A stretch of 64,000 nt of DNA from Brachybacterium avium (GTDB taxonomy: Bacteria; Actinomycetota; Actinomycetes; Actinomycetales; Dermabacteraceae), in the NCBI RefSeq assembly GCF_002216795.1, contig NZ_CP022316.1, forward strand, positions 2,509,205 through 2,573,204. The letters run 5' to 3'. The translations under genes were made by a program, and so were the position numbers. How positions within the stretch are numbered: position 1 is the stretch's first letter; every line of letters starts with the position of its first letter. Positions 28,847 through 39,509 of the stretch are shown here, one piece after another. Below the pieces are notes generated by a model, which saw only the letters and a program-made list of their open reading frames with translations, had not been told where the DNA came from and ran no database searches.

Positions 28847-30324
28847 AGCGCCGCCACTGGGTCCGTCTGGACAACGTCTCCAACATCTTCCCCGCCGCCC
28901 GCAGCGACGTGGACCCCAAGGTGTTCCGGCTCGGGGCCGAGGTCGACCACGAGGTCGACCCGGCGCTGCTGCAACTGGCCCTCGAGGAGACCTTCGAGCG
29001 CTTCCCGCTCTACCACGCGGTGCTGCGCCGCGGCGTGTTCTGGCACTACCTCCAGGACAGCGAGCTGCAGCCCGAGGTGACGGCCGAGACCGAGCAGGTC
29101 TGCGCCCCGCTCTACCAGGCGGACCGGCGCACGCTGCTGTTCCGGGTGGTCCACCACCGTCGGCGCATCTCGCTCGAGGTGTTCCATGCCCTCTCCGACG
29201 GCACCGGGGCGCTGTGGTTCCTCACCGACCTGCTCACCGCGTACACCCGGCGGCGCTTCCCCGGCGAGTCCCCGGCCGCCGACGAGCTGGCCGAGCAGGT
29301 GCGCCCGGGCGCGAGCGAACGCCCCGACCCGCCCCCGGCGCAGATCGGCACGCATCCCGGGGCGCAGGCCGCGGAGGAGGTGCACGAGCTGACCACGGAC
29401 TCCTTCGCCCACTACTTCCGGGGCCGACGCCGACGTCGCGCCCCCTCCTCCCACGAGGAGGATTTCACCCGGGAGGCCGCGCCGGCGGTGCTCACCGTCG
29501 AGGAGGCCGAGGACCCGGAGGCCCTGCAGGCCGCCGGAGGTGAGGACGAGGTCCCGCCCGCGCCGCGCCCGCCTCGTCGCAGGACCCACCGGGTGCGGGG
29601 CACCCGCACCCCGGACAACCGCACCCGCGCCCTCGAGCTGTCCATGCCGGCCGCTCCCGTGCTGGGCCTGGCGAAGGCCGAGGGAGTGGCCCTGACCATG
29701 TACCTCACCGCGCTGTTCTTCGAGGCGATCCGCCGCACCGACGAGGGCGCACTCGCCGGCTCCACCATGGCGGCCTCGGTGCCGGTGAACCTGCGGCAGT
29801 TCTTCCCTTCCACCTCCGCCCGGAACTTCTTCGCGACCATCCGGGTCGAGCACACCTTCGGCGAGGGCGATGATTCGCCCGGGGCGGTCGCCCGGGGCCT
29901 CCAGGAGGCGTTCAGCGCCGAGGCGACCCCGGAGGCGCTCGAGCGCAGGCTCCACCGGCTGATCCGGGTGGAGCGCTGGCCGCTGGCCCGGATCGTGCCG
30001 CGGCCGATCAAGGATGCGATGCTCAGCGTGATCAACCACGTGAACAACCGCTCGCTCACGGTCGCGATCTCCAACCTCGGCCGGGTCACGCTGCCCGCGC
30101 CGGCCCAGTCGCATGTGGGGCGGATGCAGTTCCACGTCTCCGCGGTGCGCCCGCAGTTCTGCGTGATCTCCCATGACGGGCATCTGACCATCGGCTTCAC
30201 CTCCCCGTATGTGGAGACCGCCCATGTGCGGGAGTACGCGAGACTGCTCACCGCCGCCGGGATCGAGGTCTCGCTCGCCGCTGCTCGGACCACCGAGGAG
30301 GAGCTCGCGGGGGTGGAACCATGA
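28843..30324 (+). CDS. Condensation-domain-like acyltransferase (alcohol acetyltransferase/PapA type)
   Basis: The 493-residue protein resembles the chloramphenicol-acetyltransferase/condensation superfamily: RLDNVSNIFP near the start, an FHALSDGTGAL motif (about residue 110) in place of HHxxxDG, SVPVNLRQFFPS as the second half of the active channel and AISNLGRVTLP near the end. Between the two halves lies a 90-residue charged, Arg/Pro/Glu-rich insert (about residues 185-255) with no recognisable fold. Such enzymes join acyl groups to alcohols, sugars or lipids. It is translationally coupled to the hydrolase before it and the membrane protein after it. Confidence 0.8.
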   Translation: MKRRHWVRLDNVSNIFPAARSDVDPKVFRLGAEVDHEVDPALLQLALEETFERFPLYHAVLRRGVFWHYLQDSELQPEVTAETEQVCAPLYQADRRTLLFRVVHHRRRISLEVFHALSDGTGALWFLTDLLTAYTRRRFPGESPAADELAEQVRPGASERPDPPPAQIGTHPGAQAAEEVHELTTDSFAHYFRGRRRRRAPSSHEEDFTREAAPAVLTVEEAEDPEALQAAGGEDEVPPAPRPPRRRTHRVRGTRTPDNRTRALELSMPAAPVLGLAKAEGVALTMYLTALFFEAIRRTDEGALAGSTMAASVPVNLRQFFPSTSARNFFATIRVEHTFGEGDDSPGAVARGLQEAFSAEATPEALERRLHRLIRVERWPLARIVPRPIKDAMLSVINHVNNRSLTVAISNLGRVTLPAPAQSHVGRMQFHVSAVRPQFCVISHDGHLTIGFTSPYVETAHVREYARLLTAAGIEVSLAAARTTEEELAGVEP

Positions 30325-30986
30325 GGACCTGCGCCGGCTGCTCCCTCCGGATCGAGGGCGAGTGGGAGCACTGTCCCCTGTGCGGTGGCGCCCTGCACGG
30401 CCGGGCGGAGCCGAGCCCGTACCCGGCGGTGCCGCTGCGCTTCTCCCGCCGCCGGGTGCTGCGCGTGCTGATGCTCAGCTCCCTGGGCGTGATCGTGCTG
30501 TCCTTCCTCGCCCAGCTGCTGTTCGGCCACGAGGCGGAGAGCCTGGGCGTGCTGCGCTCCGTGTGGCTGGGGATCGCGACGACCTGGTTGGTGGTGCTGA
30601 TGGCGGTGAGCAAACGGCGCAACCTCGCCAAGTTCATCGTCTACCTGGTGGTCGCCGCCGGCGGGGTGAACGTGTACTGGGACTTCCTCACGCAATGGTC
30701 CGGCTGGTCGCTGACCTACGTGCTCCCGATCCTCTGCTCCGCTTCGATCATCGGCCTGCTGATCACGGTGCGGCTGATCCGGATGGAGCTGGCCGACTAT
30801 GTCGTCTACAGCGGGCTGACGGTGCTGCTGGGGCTGACCCCGATCGTGTTCCTGTCACTGGGGTGGGTGGGAGTGGCGCTGCCCTCGGTGATCTGCGGCG
30901 CCCTCAGCATCGCCGTCGTGGTGCTGCTGCTGACGCTGCGCGGCGGCGCGGTGCGGCACGAGCTCGCCACACGCCTGCATCTGTAG
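30321..30986 (+). CDS. DUF6320-like zinc-ribbon membrane protein
   Basis: The 221-residue protein begins with a small zinc ribbon (CAGC and CPLC, residues 4-21) followed by six hydrophobic segments from about residue 48. It matches the DUF6320 type, membrane proteins often encoded beside a hydrolase and a condensation-like acyltransferase. No function is known. The ATG overlaps the stop of the acyltransferase. It is probably the membrane partner of a lipid- or glycan-modifying set. Confidence 0.75.
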   Translation: MRTCAGCSLRIEGEWEHCPLCGGALHGRAEPSPYPAVPLRFSRRRVLRVLMLSSLGVIVLSFLAQLLFGHEAESLGVLRSVWLGIATTWLVVLMAVSKRRNLAKFIVYLVVAAGGVNVYWDFLTQWSGWSLTYVLPILCSASIIGLLITVRLIRMELADYVVYSGLTVLLGLTPIVFLSLGWVGVALPSVICGALSIAVVVLLLTLRGGAVRHELATRLHL

Positions 30987-31116
30987 TCCGCCCGCTCGCC
31001 ATCGGCGCGCCGACGGTCTCAGCGGAGCGCACCTCCTTAAGATGCAAGACGCACCTCCGCACACGCGATGCGGAGCCGAACAGCCCGTGGGCGCCCACCA
31101 GCAGGAGAGAAGGTCG

Positions 31117-32901
31117 ATGGACAGGGAGCGGCACGAGGACGAGCCCGAGGGCGCCGATTGGATCTTCGCCGCCGGCGATCCCCATAGTCTGCCCACCGAC
31201 CGTCTGCCGGATCGGGCCGAGTTCGATCGTTACGCCACCCCGCTGCTGGCCCGCCGCGGCGCCGGTCCGCGGATGCCGCCCGGCGGGAACGAGACCGTCG
31301 ATCTCAGCGCGCTGGATCTCCAGGCCCCCGGTGCTGATCCCGCTGCTGATCCCGGTGCTGAGCCCGCTGCCGCGACCGGCGCGATCCCGATGCTCGGCCC
31401 CGATGGCGACCCCGTCACCGAGGAGTCCGAGGTCGAGTACGGCCCGGACGACGAGGACGTGCTGATCGCGCCGCTCGCCCGACCGCGAGCGGTCTCCTAC
31501 GCACGTTCGGGCACCACCCCGAACGCGGAGGAGGACGAGGTCCCGTGGAACGGGTTCGTGCTCCCGGATCGCTTCAAGGAGCTCGGCGTCTTCGACGCGC
31601 TGCGGGATGTGGCCGCCCTGATCTGCCTGGCCGCAGCCCTGACCACGACCTTCACTCTCGCTCATAGCCCGCTGCTGGAGCTGCTGGGGAAGATCGCGAT
31701 CGGGTCGGCGCTGCTGGCCCTGGTGCTCGTGCACCTGCTGCGCTGGGTGCCGGAGAAGCCTCCGCGCCGCGCGGTGCGGGTGCTGCGGATCGTCGGCATG
31801 CTGCCGGCGCTGGCCACCGCCGTCACCGTGGTCGTCGCCGACCTCGTGCTCTCGCTGCCCGAGCTGTTCGCGTCGCTGCCGGAGGGGCCGCCCATCGGCA
31901 TCGGCATCGGTGTCTCCCTGCTCCTGCTCGGAGCGATCCTCGGCATCGAGCCGCGGGCGCACGAGGGCTATGTCCCGCAGGCCCAGGCGCGCCGGGCGGC
32001 CCGCTCGCTCCTGGTCGGCGTGGGGATCGCCGCCGCCGTGGCCCTGCTGATCGCCCTGGTGATGATCGTGGGCCGGATCTTCACGACCGGGTGGCCGTAC
32101 TCCCTGATCACCTTCGGGAACACCGTGATCTCCGCCCTCCTGCTGGGGATCGTGCTGGTCTCCGCGCTGCGCCGGGAGCGCTCCTGGTACGTGCTGTCCA
32201 CCGCGGTGGTGGCGGCCCTGGTGGTCGCCGCCCTGGCCGACAGCACCCTCGAGCTCCAGTTCGCGGCGCCCCTGAGCTTCGCCTCCGGCTTCGTCTACCT
32301 GCCGTTCCTGGTCGCGGCCTTCGGTCTGATGATCTCCCGCTCCTTCGTGCGCAGCATGCCGGTGTCCTTCCGCCGCACCGACTGGCTGGTCTACTGCGTG
32401 CGGGCCTTCGAGTTCAGCGCCGTCATGCACGCCGCCGCGGTGCTGTGGCACCTGCTGGCCGCGATCGCCGCCCTCGGCGGGCGGGCGCCCGGCAGCCCCG
32501 TCCTCCATCTCATCGATGCCGTGGTGTGCATCTGCTTCGTGGTCGTCTCCCTGTTCGGCCGCACCTCGCTGCTGTCCCGTCCGGCCGTGAGCGCCCGCGC
32601 CAGCGGCGTGGTCGCCGGGCTGATCCTGGTGGTCGTCGGGTTCCTCGATGTCATCGTGAACTCCTTGGCGATGGCCGCCGGGGCCGGTCTGGTCACCGGC
32701 GGGACCGCCCTGGCGCTCGGGCTCGCCGTGGCGCTGATGCTCACGGTGCCCGCCCCGGTGCGCGACGAGTTCGGCTCCCCGGACGTCACCCGGATGTTCG
32801 CCGACTTCCGAGCCCGGGACGGTGGCTCCGGCTCCCTGCTCGAGCGGGTCCCCGATGTCAGTGCGGAGACCGCCCGACGCAAGGTCTTCCCCGGCCGCTG
32901 A
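31117..32901 (+). CDS. Multi-pass membrane protein of unknown function (594 aa)
   Basis: About 150 acidic, Pro-rich cytoplasmic residues, including an Ala-Asp-Pro repeat (GADPAADPGAEPAAATG), are followed by roughly ten membrane segments between residues 160 and 550 and a short soluble tail. I recognise no family motif. The ATG at 31117 is preceded by GAGAGAAGG; the frame extends to 31042 but without support. It lies 130 bases after the DUF6320 gene, with TAAGAT at 31037-31042 as a possible -10 box, and 42 bases before the permease gene. Confidence 0.7.
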   Translation: MDRERHEDEPEGADWIFAAGDPHSLPTDRLPDRAEFDRYATPLLARRGAGPRMPPGGNETVDLSALDLQAPGADPAADPGAEPAAATGAIPMLGPDGDPVTEESEVEYGPDDEDVLIAPLARPRAVSYARSGTTPNAEEDEVPWNGFVLPDRFKELGVFDALRDVAALICLAAALTTTFTLAHSPLLELLGKIAIGSALLALVLVHLLRWVPEKPPRRAVRVLRIVGMLPALATAVTVVVADLVLSLPELFASLPEGPPIGIGIGVSLLLLGAILGIEPRAHEGYVPQAQARRAARSLLVGVGIAAAVALLIALVMIVGRIFTTGWPYSLITFGNTVISALLLGIVLVSALRRERSWYVLSTAVVAALVVAALADSTLELQFAAPLSFASGFVYLPFLVAAFGLMISRSFVRSMPVSFRRTDWLVYCVRAFEFSAVMHAAAVLWHLLAAIAALGGRAPGSPVLHLIDAVVCICFVVVSLFGRTSLLSRPAVSARASGVVAGLILVVVGFLDVIVNSLAMAAGAGLVTGGTALALGLAVALMLTVPAPVRDEFGSPDVTRMFADFRARDGGSGSLLERVPDVSAETARRKVFPGR

Positions 32902-32943
32902 CCGGCGCCGCGCCGCACGACCCTCCCCACCCCCTGGAGAACC

Positions 32944-34245
32944 ATGTTCCGCTGGACCCTGCACGGCGACGGCCGCACCATCGCCCCCGACGCGATCGTC
33001 CGGCCCGAGGAGCGGCTGGCCTGGCCGCTGACCATCGGGATCGGCGCCCAGCACGTGATCGCCATGTTCGGTGCCACCTTCCTGGTGCCGCTGATCACCG
33101 GCTTCCCACCCTCGACCACGCTGCTGTTCTCCGGTATCGGCACCCTGCTGTTCCTGACCATCACCCGCAACAAGGTGCCCAGCTACCTGGGCTCCTCCTT
33201 CGCCTTCATCGCCCCGATCACCGCCTCCACCCAGGCCGACTCGATGGGCGCCGCGCTCGGCGGCATCATGGTCACCGGCGTGCTGCTGGCACTGCTGGGG
33301 CTCCTGGTCCAGAAGGTCGGCACCGGGTGGATCTCGGTGCTCATGCCCCCGGTGGTGATGGGGTCGATCGTCGCCCTGATCGGGCTGAATCTCGTGCCCA
33401 CGACGTATGAGAACAACTTCTCGCAGTCCCCGCTCACGGCCACCTTGACCCTGCTCGCGATCATCCTGTGCACCGCCCTGTTCCGCGGCCTGCTGGGCCG
33501 TATCAGCGTGCTGGTCGGCGTCGTGGCGGGGTACGCGATCGCCGTGCTGCGCGGGGAGGTCGACTTCACGCCCGTGCAGGAGGCCGCCTGGTTCGGGCTG
33601 CCCGAGTTCCATCACCCGGAGTTCAACCTCGGCCTGCTGCCGATCTTCCTGCCCGTGATCGTGGTGCTGCTGGCCGAGAACGTCGGGCATGTGACCAGCG
33701 TCGGGACCATGACCGGCAAGAACCTCGACCACATGGTGGGCCGCACGCTCACGGCCGACGGCCTGGCCACAGCGCTCTCCGCCGGCTTCGGCGGCTCACC
33801 GACCACGACCTACGGCGAGAACATCGGCGTGATGAGCGCGACCCGCGTCTACTCCACCGCCGCGTACTGGGTCGCGGGCCTGGTGGCGATCGGGCTGGCC
33901 ATGTCGCCCAAGATCGGTGCCGTCATCAACACGATCCCGCCGGGAGTGCTCGGCGGAGTCACCTTCGTGCTGTACGGGCTGATCGCGATCGTCGGCTTCC
34001 GCATGTGGATCGACGGCAGGGTCGACTTCTCCCGGCCCAGGAACCAGCTGACCGCGGGCGTCGCTCTGGTGATCGCGATCGCGGATCTGCACTGGGAGAT
34101 CGGCGGGTTCGCCTTCACCGGTATCGCCCTGGGCACCGTGGCCGCCCTCGCCATCTATCACGGGATGCGCCAGCTCGGCCGTCTGACCGGCACCGAGAGG
34201 GTCACCGAGCCCGCCGAGGCGGTCGCCCTCGACAGCGCGGGCTGA
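32944..34245 (+). CDS. uraA: Uracil/xanthine permease (NCS2, UraA-like)
   Basis: The 433-residue carrier has fourteen hydrophobic segments and NCS2 motifs: GIGAQHVIAMFGATFLVPLITG at the N-terminus, VVLLAENVGHV with the substrate-binding Glu, and GGSPTTTYGENIGV, the signature of uracil-type members. It imports uracil with protons. A small TGGAGA site precedes the ATG. No pyrimidine gene is adjacent. It ends 18 bases before the convergent ornithine cyclodeaminase. Confidence 0.9.
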   Translation: MFRWTLHGDGRTIAPDAIVRPEERLAWPLTIGIGAQHVIAMFGATFLVPLITGFPPSTTLLFSGIGTLLFLTITRNKVPSYLGSSFAFIAPITASTQADSMGAALGGIMVTGVLLALLGLLVQKVGTGWISVLMPPVVMGSIVALIGLNLVPTTYENNFSQSPLTATLTLLAIILCTALFRGLLGRISVLVGVVAGYAIAVLRGEVDFTPVQEAAWFGLPEFHHPEFNLGLLPIFLPVIVVLLAENVGHVTSVGTMTGKNLDHMVGRTLTADGLATALSAGFGGSPTTTYGENIGVMSATRVYSTAAYWVAGLVAIGLAMSPKIGAVINTIPPGVLGGVTFVLYGLIAIVGFRMWIDGRVDFSRPRNQLTAGVALVIAIADLHWEIGGFAFTGIALGTVAALAIYHGMRQLGRLTGTERVTEPAEAVALDSAG

Positions 34246-34263
34246 GACCCGGCGCCGCCCTGC

Positions 34264-35292
34264 TCAGCCGTCCGCAGCGGCTGCGGTCAGCAGCGAGAAG
34301 AGGTCCTTGGGATCGTCGGGATCGGCGATCACGTCGATCCAGCTCAGCAGGTCGGTGCCCTGCGTCGCCTCCTGGGCGCAGCGCAGCGCCGAGAAGTCCG
34401 CGAGCGCGAAGCCGACGGAGTCGAAGACGGTGATCTCCGCATCGTCGGCCCGGCCCGCAGCCTCCCCGGCGAGCACCTCCCACAGCTCGGTGACCTCGAA
34501 GTCCTCGGGCAGCTGCTGGATCTCTCCCTCGATGCGGGTCTGCGGGGCGTACTCCACCACCACCCGGGCCGCCTCGAGGATCCCCGGATCCAGCTCGGTC
34601 TTGCCCGGGCAGTCACCGCCGATCGCGTTCACGTGCACCCCGGGCCGCACCTGGTCGCGGCGCAGCACCGCGGCACGGGCCTTGTCGGCGGTGCAGGTCG
34701 TGATCACGTCGGCCCCGGCGATCGCCTCGTCCACCGACTCGGCCAGGTGCACCGTGATGCCGAGCGGCTCGAGGTTGCGCCGCACCTTCTCCATCGCCGA
34801 CTGGTCCACGTCGAACACCCGCAGCTGATCGATCCCGAGCACGGCCCGGAAGGCGAGCGCCTGGAACTCCGCCTGCGACCCGGCCCCCAGCATCGCGTGC
34901 ACCCGGGCCCCGGTGCGGACGAGCTCGCGGGCCGCCAGCGCCGACAGCGCCGCGGTGCGCAGCGCGGTCAGCAGGGTCATCTCGGCGAAGAAGATCGGGT
35001 ACCCGTTGTCCATATCGGCGAGCACCCCGAAGGCGGTGACCGTCTGCAGCCCGCGCGCCGGGTTCAGCGGGTGGCCGTTGACGTACTTGAAGGCGTACAG
35101 CTCCCCGTCGGTGATCGGCATCAGCTCGACCACGCCGTACGGCGTGTGGCTGGCCACGCGGGGGATCTTCTCGAAGGAGTCCCAGCGGCTCAGATCCTCC
35201 TCGAGGACCCGGACCATGCTGGTCAGGACGTTCTCCGTGCCGTCGCGCTGGATCCAGCGGCTCATACCGGGCACATCGAGCAGATGGGGCAT
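34264..35292 (-). CDS. ocd: Ornithine cyclodeaminase (copy 1)
   Basis: The 342-residue enzyme turns ornithine into proline and ammonia using bound NAD. It shows KYVNGHPLNPARGLQTVTAFG, the nucleotide motif MLGAGSQAEFQALA (about residue 138), the catalytic Asp in NAIGGDCPGKTELD and VFDSVGFALADFSALR. I choose the ATG at 35292, not 35301: GGGAG then stands nine bases upstream, and the length equals that of copy 2 exactly. A TATCCT box at 35372-35377 may be its -10. The two copies share most of their sequence, but copy 1 lies beyond the aldehyde dehydrogenase and its terminator, so it has its own transcript. Confidence 0.92.
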   Translation of the reverse strand: MPHLLDVPGMSRWIQRDGTENVLTSMVRVLEEDLSRWDSFEKIPRVASHTPYGVVELMPITDGELYAFKYVNGHPLNPARGLQTVTAFGVLADMDNGYPIFFAEMTLLTALRTAALSALAARELVRTGARVHAMLGAGSQAEFQALAFRAVLGIDQLRVFDVDQSAMEKVRRNLEPLGITVHLAESVDEAIAGADVITTCTADKARAAVLRRDQVRPGVHVNAIGGDCPGKTELDPGILEAARVVVEYAPQTRIEGEIQQLPEDFEVTELWEVLAGEAAGRADDAEITVFDSVGFALADFSALRCAQEATQGTDLLSWIDVIADPDDPKDLFSLLTAAAADG

Positions 35293-35393
35293 CGTCGTCA
35301 TCTCCCGTCGGTGGGCGCGTCATCGCGCAGAGGGTCGAGGAGTCGGTGTGTCGGGGGTCTCTCCCGGCTCCAGGATAGGCCCGGAACGCGAAC

Positions 35394-35432
35394 CGGGCGG
35401 GTCGACCGGAGAAATGCCGGTCGACCCGCCCG
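35394..35432 (-). terminator. 16-bp perfect hairpin after the aldehyde dehydrogenase
   Basis: Bases 35394-35409 and 35417-35432 are exact reverse complements around a 7-base AT-rich loop, 22 bases beyond the dehydrogenase stop. No T tract follows on the minus strand. Confidence 0.8.
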
Positions 35433-35453
35433 TCGGGGTGGTGCTGTCGTGGC

Positions 35454-36977
<1,524 letters not shown>

Positions 36978-37002
36978 GGCGTTCCTTTCGCTGCGGTGCG
37001 GG

Positions 37003-37020
37003 GCCGACGACGTCGTCGGC
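37003..37020. promoter_or_regulatory. 18-base perfect palindrome before the aldehyde dehydrogenase
   Basis: GCCGACGACGTCGTCGGC is a perfect palindrome. A TACGGT box at 37029-37034 (minus strand) would place the mRNA start at about 37022, so the palindrome would lie immediately downstream of the start site, a classic repressor position. The GAF regulator encoded directly upstream is a candidate ligand. Confidence 0.5.
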
Positions 37021-37076
37021 TCCATCGCACCGTAACCCAGGTCACGTTGCACGGACGTTGCGCGGGGCCGACGGGG

Positions 37077-38390
37077 TCAGTCGCTCTCCCCGCGAAGCGC
37101 ACGGGCCCTCGCGACCGCGGCCGACCGTTCCGGGGCGTCGGCCGGGGCGAACTCGAGGATCGCCATCAGCACTTCGAGGTCGTCCTCCACCTCGGGCCGC
37201 TGCGCGTAGCGCCACAGCTGGGCGGTGGTGCCTCTCTCCAGCAGCAGTTCGCGCAGGTGGGCCCCCATTCGTCGGCCCCACCGGCGGATCGCCGGAGCCT
37301 CTGAACCCGTCAGCAGGTCACCGGAGCAGTGCGTGAGGGCGGCGGCCACGTCACCGCGTTCGAGGGCTGCTCGGGCGCGCTGCAGATCGCTGTCGACCGG
37401 CCCCAGCAGACGGTACGGACGCGACGCGATCTCCAGGCCGGGGACGGCGGAGAGCACCTTGCGCAGCCGCACGACCTCCGCGCGCACCGTGCCCTCGGCG
37501 GTCGTGCTCCCGTGCAGCTGCTCCGCCAGCTCTCCGCCGCTGATGCCGTCCGGGTTCAGATGCAGCAGGGTGAGCAGCTCGGCGTGCCGGCCGCTGAGCT
37601 CGATGCTGCTCGCTCCCTGGCGCAGCAGCGGGGTGCGGCTCCCGGTGAGCAGCAGCTCCGCCGGGGCGGTGGGGGAGCGGGGGAGGATCCGTGGCCGGGA
37701 GGTGGCGCTCCCTGCGAGCTCTGCGGCACTGATGGGCAGCCGTGAGCGCAGCTCCTCCTGCACCGCCCGGGCAGTGGCCTCGAGCAGCGGCAGCACCAGC
37801 GGGGAGACCGCTTCGGCGCTGCCGGTGACGTCCAGGACCCCGAGGGTCTCCTGCGTGTGCGGGTGCAGCACCGGGACCGCACTGCAGCTCCAGGGGTGGA
37901 CGGCCTCGTGGAAATGCTCGGCGCCGACCACCTGCATCGACGAGGCAGTGGTCAGCGCGAGAGCAGGGGCGGAGGTGCCCATGACGGATTCGGACCAGTC
38001 GGCGCCGGCGGCGAAGCCCATGTCATCCGCGCGGGAGATCAGCTGGGGCCGGCCCTCGACCCACAGCAGTCGTCCGTCCGCATCGCCGAGGGCGACCATC
38101 AGCCCGGCCTCGACGGCCGGATCGATCAGCCGGGAGCGCAGCAGCGGCAGCACGACGGAGAACAGGTGGCTGCGGCGCGCTTCGGTGAGGCTGCCGCCCT
38201 CGAGCGCGACCCCGGTGCGGGCGGTGCCGGCGGGCAGGGCGGCGAGCGAACGGCGCCACGAGGCGAGCACCGGCGGGCGGATCAGGCTCCCGTCGCCGCG
38301 CAGCTCGGCGTCCGCCCGCAGGTCCTCATGGGCGCGCAGCAGTCGCGCCTGATAGGCGGAGTCCGTCGGTGACCAGCGGGTGGCGGTCAT
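37077..38390 (-). CDS. GAF-domain transcriptional regulator
   Basis: The 437-residue protein begins with TRWSPTDSAYQARLLRAHEDL and RPPVLASWRRSLAALP, as in AcoR-like activators, then a GAF sensory domain (about residues 75-205; LLWVEGRPQLISRADDMGF, WSCSAVPVLHP). Its second half lacks the AAA+ domain of sigma54 activators and instead has a winged-helix-like segment (LSGRHAELLTLLHLNPDGISGGELAEQL) and a helical tail. This type stands beside aldehyde dehydrogenase genes in actinobacteria. The start is uncertain: ATG 38390 or ATG 38426. The gap to the dehydrogenase is 99 bases. Confidence 0.78.
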   Translation of the reverse strand: MTATRWSPTDSAYQARLLRAHEDLRADAELRGDGSLIRPPVLASWRRSLAALPAGTARTGVALEGGSLTEARRSHLFSVVLPLLRSRLIDPAVEAGLMVALGDADGRLLWVEGRPQLISRADDMGFAAGADWSESVMGTSAPALALTTASSMQVVGAEHFHEAVHPWSCSAVPVLHPHTQETLGVLDVTGSAEAVSPLVLPLLEATARAVQEELRSRLPISAAELAGSATSRPRILPRSPTAPAELLLTGSRTPLLRQGASSIELSGRHAELLTLLHLNPDGISGGELAEQLHGSTTAEGTVRAEVVRLRKVLSAVPGLEIASRPYRLLGPVDSDLQRARAALERGDVAAALTHCSGDLLTGSEAPAIRRWGRRMGAHLRELLLERGTTAQLWRYAQRPEVEDDLEVLMAILEFAPADAPERSAAVARARALRGESD

Positions 38391-38521
38391 CCGGACGTGC
38401 TCACGGGGGCCGGTGCGGAAGGGCATGCGTTGATCACGATCCACCTCGTCGTCGCTCGCGTCACAGCTGAGCTGACCGTACCCCGCGCGCGCGGGCGAGG
38501 CAACGGCGCCGAACCGTCCCG

Positions 38522-39508
38522 CTATACCGCGGCCGGGGCTGCCGAGGTGCGGGTATTCGGGCTCGAGCTGGGCAGCTGGGGCGAGACCTCCGCCTGCCGC
38601 GGAGACAGGTGGATCCCGGCGAGCATGCAGCGCACTGAGCCGCCGGCCGCCTCGATCGTGGGCACGGGCACGGTGAGGATCGGGCTGGAGCGCTCGATCC
38701 GGCGGCGCTGCGTGGGCGTGAGCTGCGTAGCGGCCTGCGTCGACATCACCAGGAACCGGCCCTGGCGTCCGAGCACCTCGAGGCAGTTGCCGAGGAAGCC
38801 GTGCACCTGGGCCTCGGAGAGCTCCACGACCTCCCGGCCGCCGACCCGCAGTGAGTCCAGCACCTGGTCCCGTCGGGCGGAATCCCGGATCATCTCCGCA
38901 CCGATCAGCGCGACCTCGGTCCCCACGCTCATCAGCACGTTCGTGTGGTAAACGGGCACCCCGGCCGCGTCGGACGCATCGAACAGCACCGGCTGGTACC
39001 CGAGGTCGGCACATGCCGCCCTGAACAGGTCCGGGTCCGCGCGACGGGAGCGGCAGGCATAGGCGATGCGCGCGACATGATCCAGCACCATCGCTCCGGT
39101 GCCCTCGAGGAACCGGTTCTCCTGCTCGGCGCCCGAGTAGTCGATCACCCGGTGCACGGCGAAGTGCTCGCGGAGGTGCTCGACGACGTCATCGCGTCGC
39201 TCCGTCCGGCGGTTCACGGCGTACATCGGGTAGAGCGCGAGGGTGCCGTCACCGTGCGTGGACAGCCAGTTGTTGGGGAACACGCTGTCGGGAGTCGTGG
39301 TGCCCTCGTCGTCGATGACGGTGACCCCCACCCCGGCGGTGTCCAGCACCTCGGCCAGGCCCGTCACCTCCGCCGCCGCCCGGCTCGCGATCTCCGCGGC
39401 AGGGGCGTCCAGGAGATGCTGGAAGGCGTTGTCGGCCGCCGTCTGCGGGTTCGGGTGGAAGTGGTGGGGGCGGACGAGGACGACGTGCGAAGGCGCCTGC
39501 CCGGTCAT
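38522..39508 (-). CDS. ctlX: CtlX-like citrulline hydrolase (amidinotransferase fold)
   Basis: The 328-residue protein belongs to the arginine deiminase/amidinotransferase superfamily. It has PNNWLSTHGDGTLALYPM, FLEGTGAMVLDHVARIAYAC with the Glu, VYHTNVLMSVGTEVALIG with the His and AAGGSVRCMLAGIHL with the nucleophile Cys. These are the marks of CtlX, which converts citrulline to ornithine, ammonia and carbon dioxide. It starts one base after the stop of ornithine cyclodeaminase copy 2, so citrulline would be taken to ornithine and on to proline. A related role, such as hydrolysis of dimethylarginine, cannot be excluded. Confidence 0.87.
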   Translation of the reverse strand: MTGQAPSHVVLVRPHHFHPNPQTAADNAFQHLLDAPAAEIASRAAAEVTGLAEVLDTAGVGVTVIDDEGTTTPDSVFPNNWLSTHGDGTLALYPMYAVNRRTERRDDVVEHLREHFAVHRVIDYSGAEQENRFLEGTGAMVLDHVARIAYACRSRRADPDLFRAACADLGYQPVLFDASDAAGVPVYHTNVLMSVGTEVALIGAEMIRDSARRDQVLDSLRVGGREVVELSEAQVHGFLGNCLEVLGRQGRFLVMSTQAATQLTPTQRRRIERSSPILTVPVPTIEAAGGSVRCMLAGIHLSPRQAEVSPQLPSSSPNTRTSAAPAAV

Positions 39509-39509
39509 C

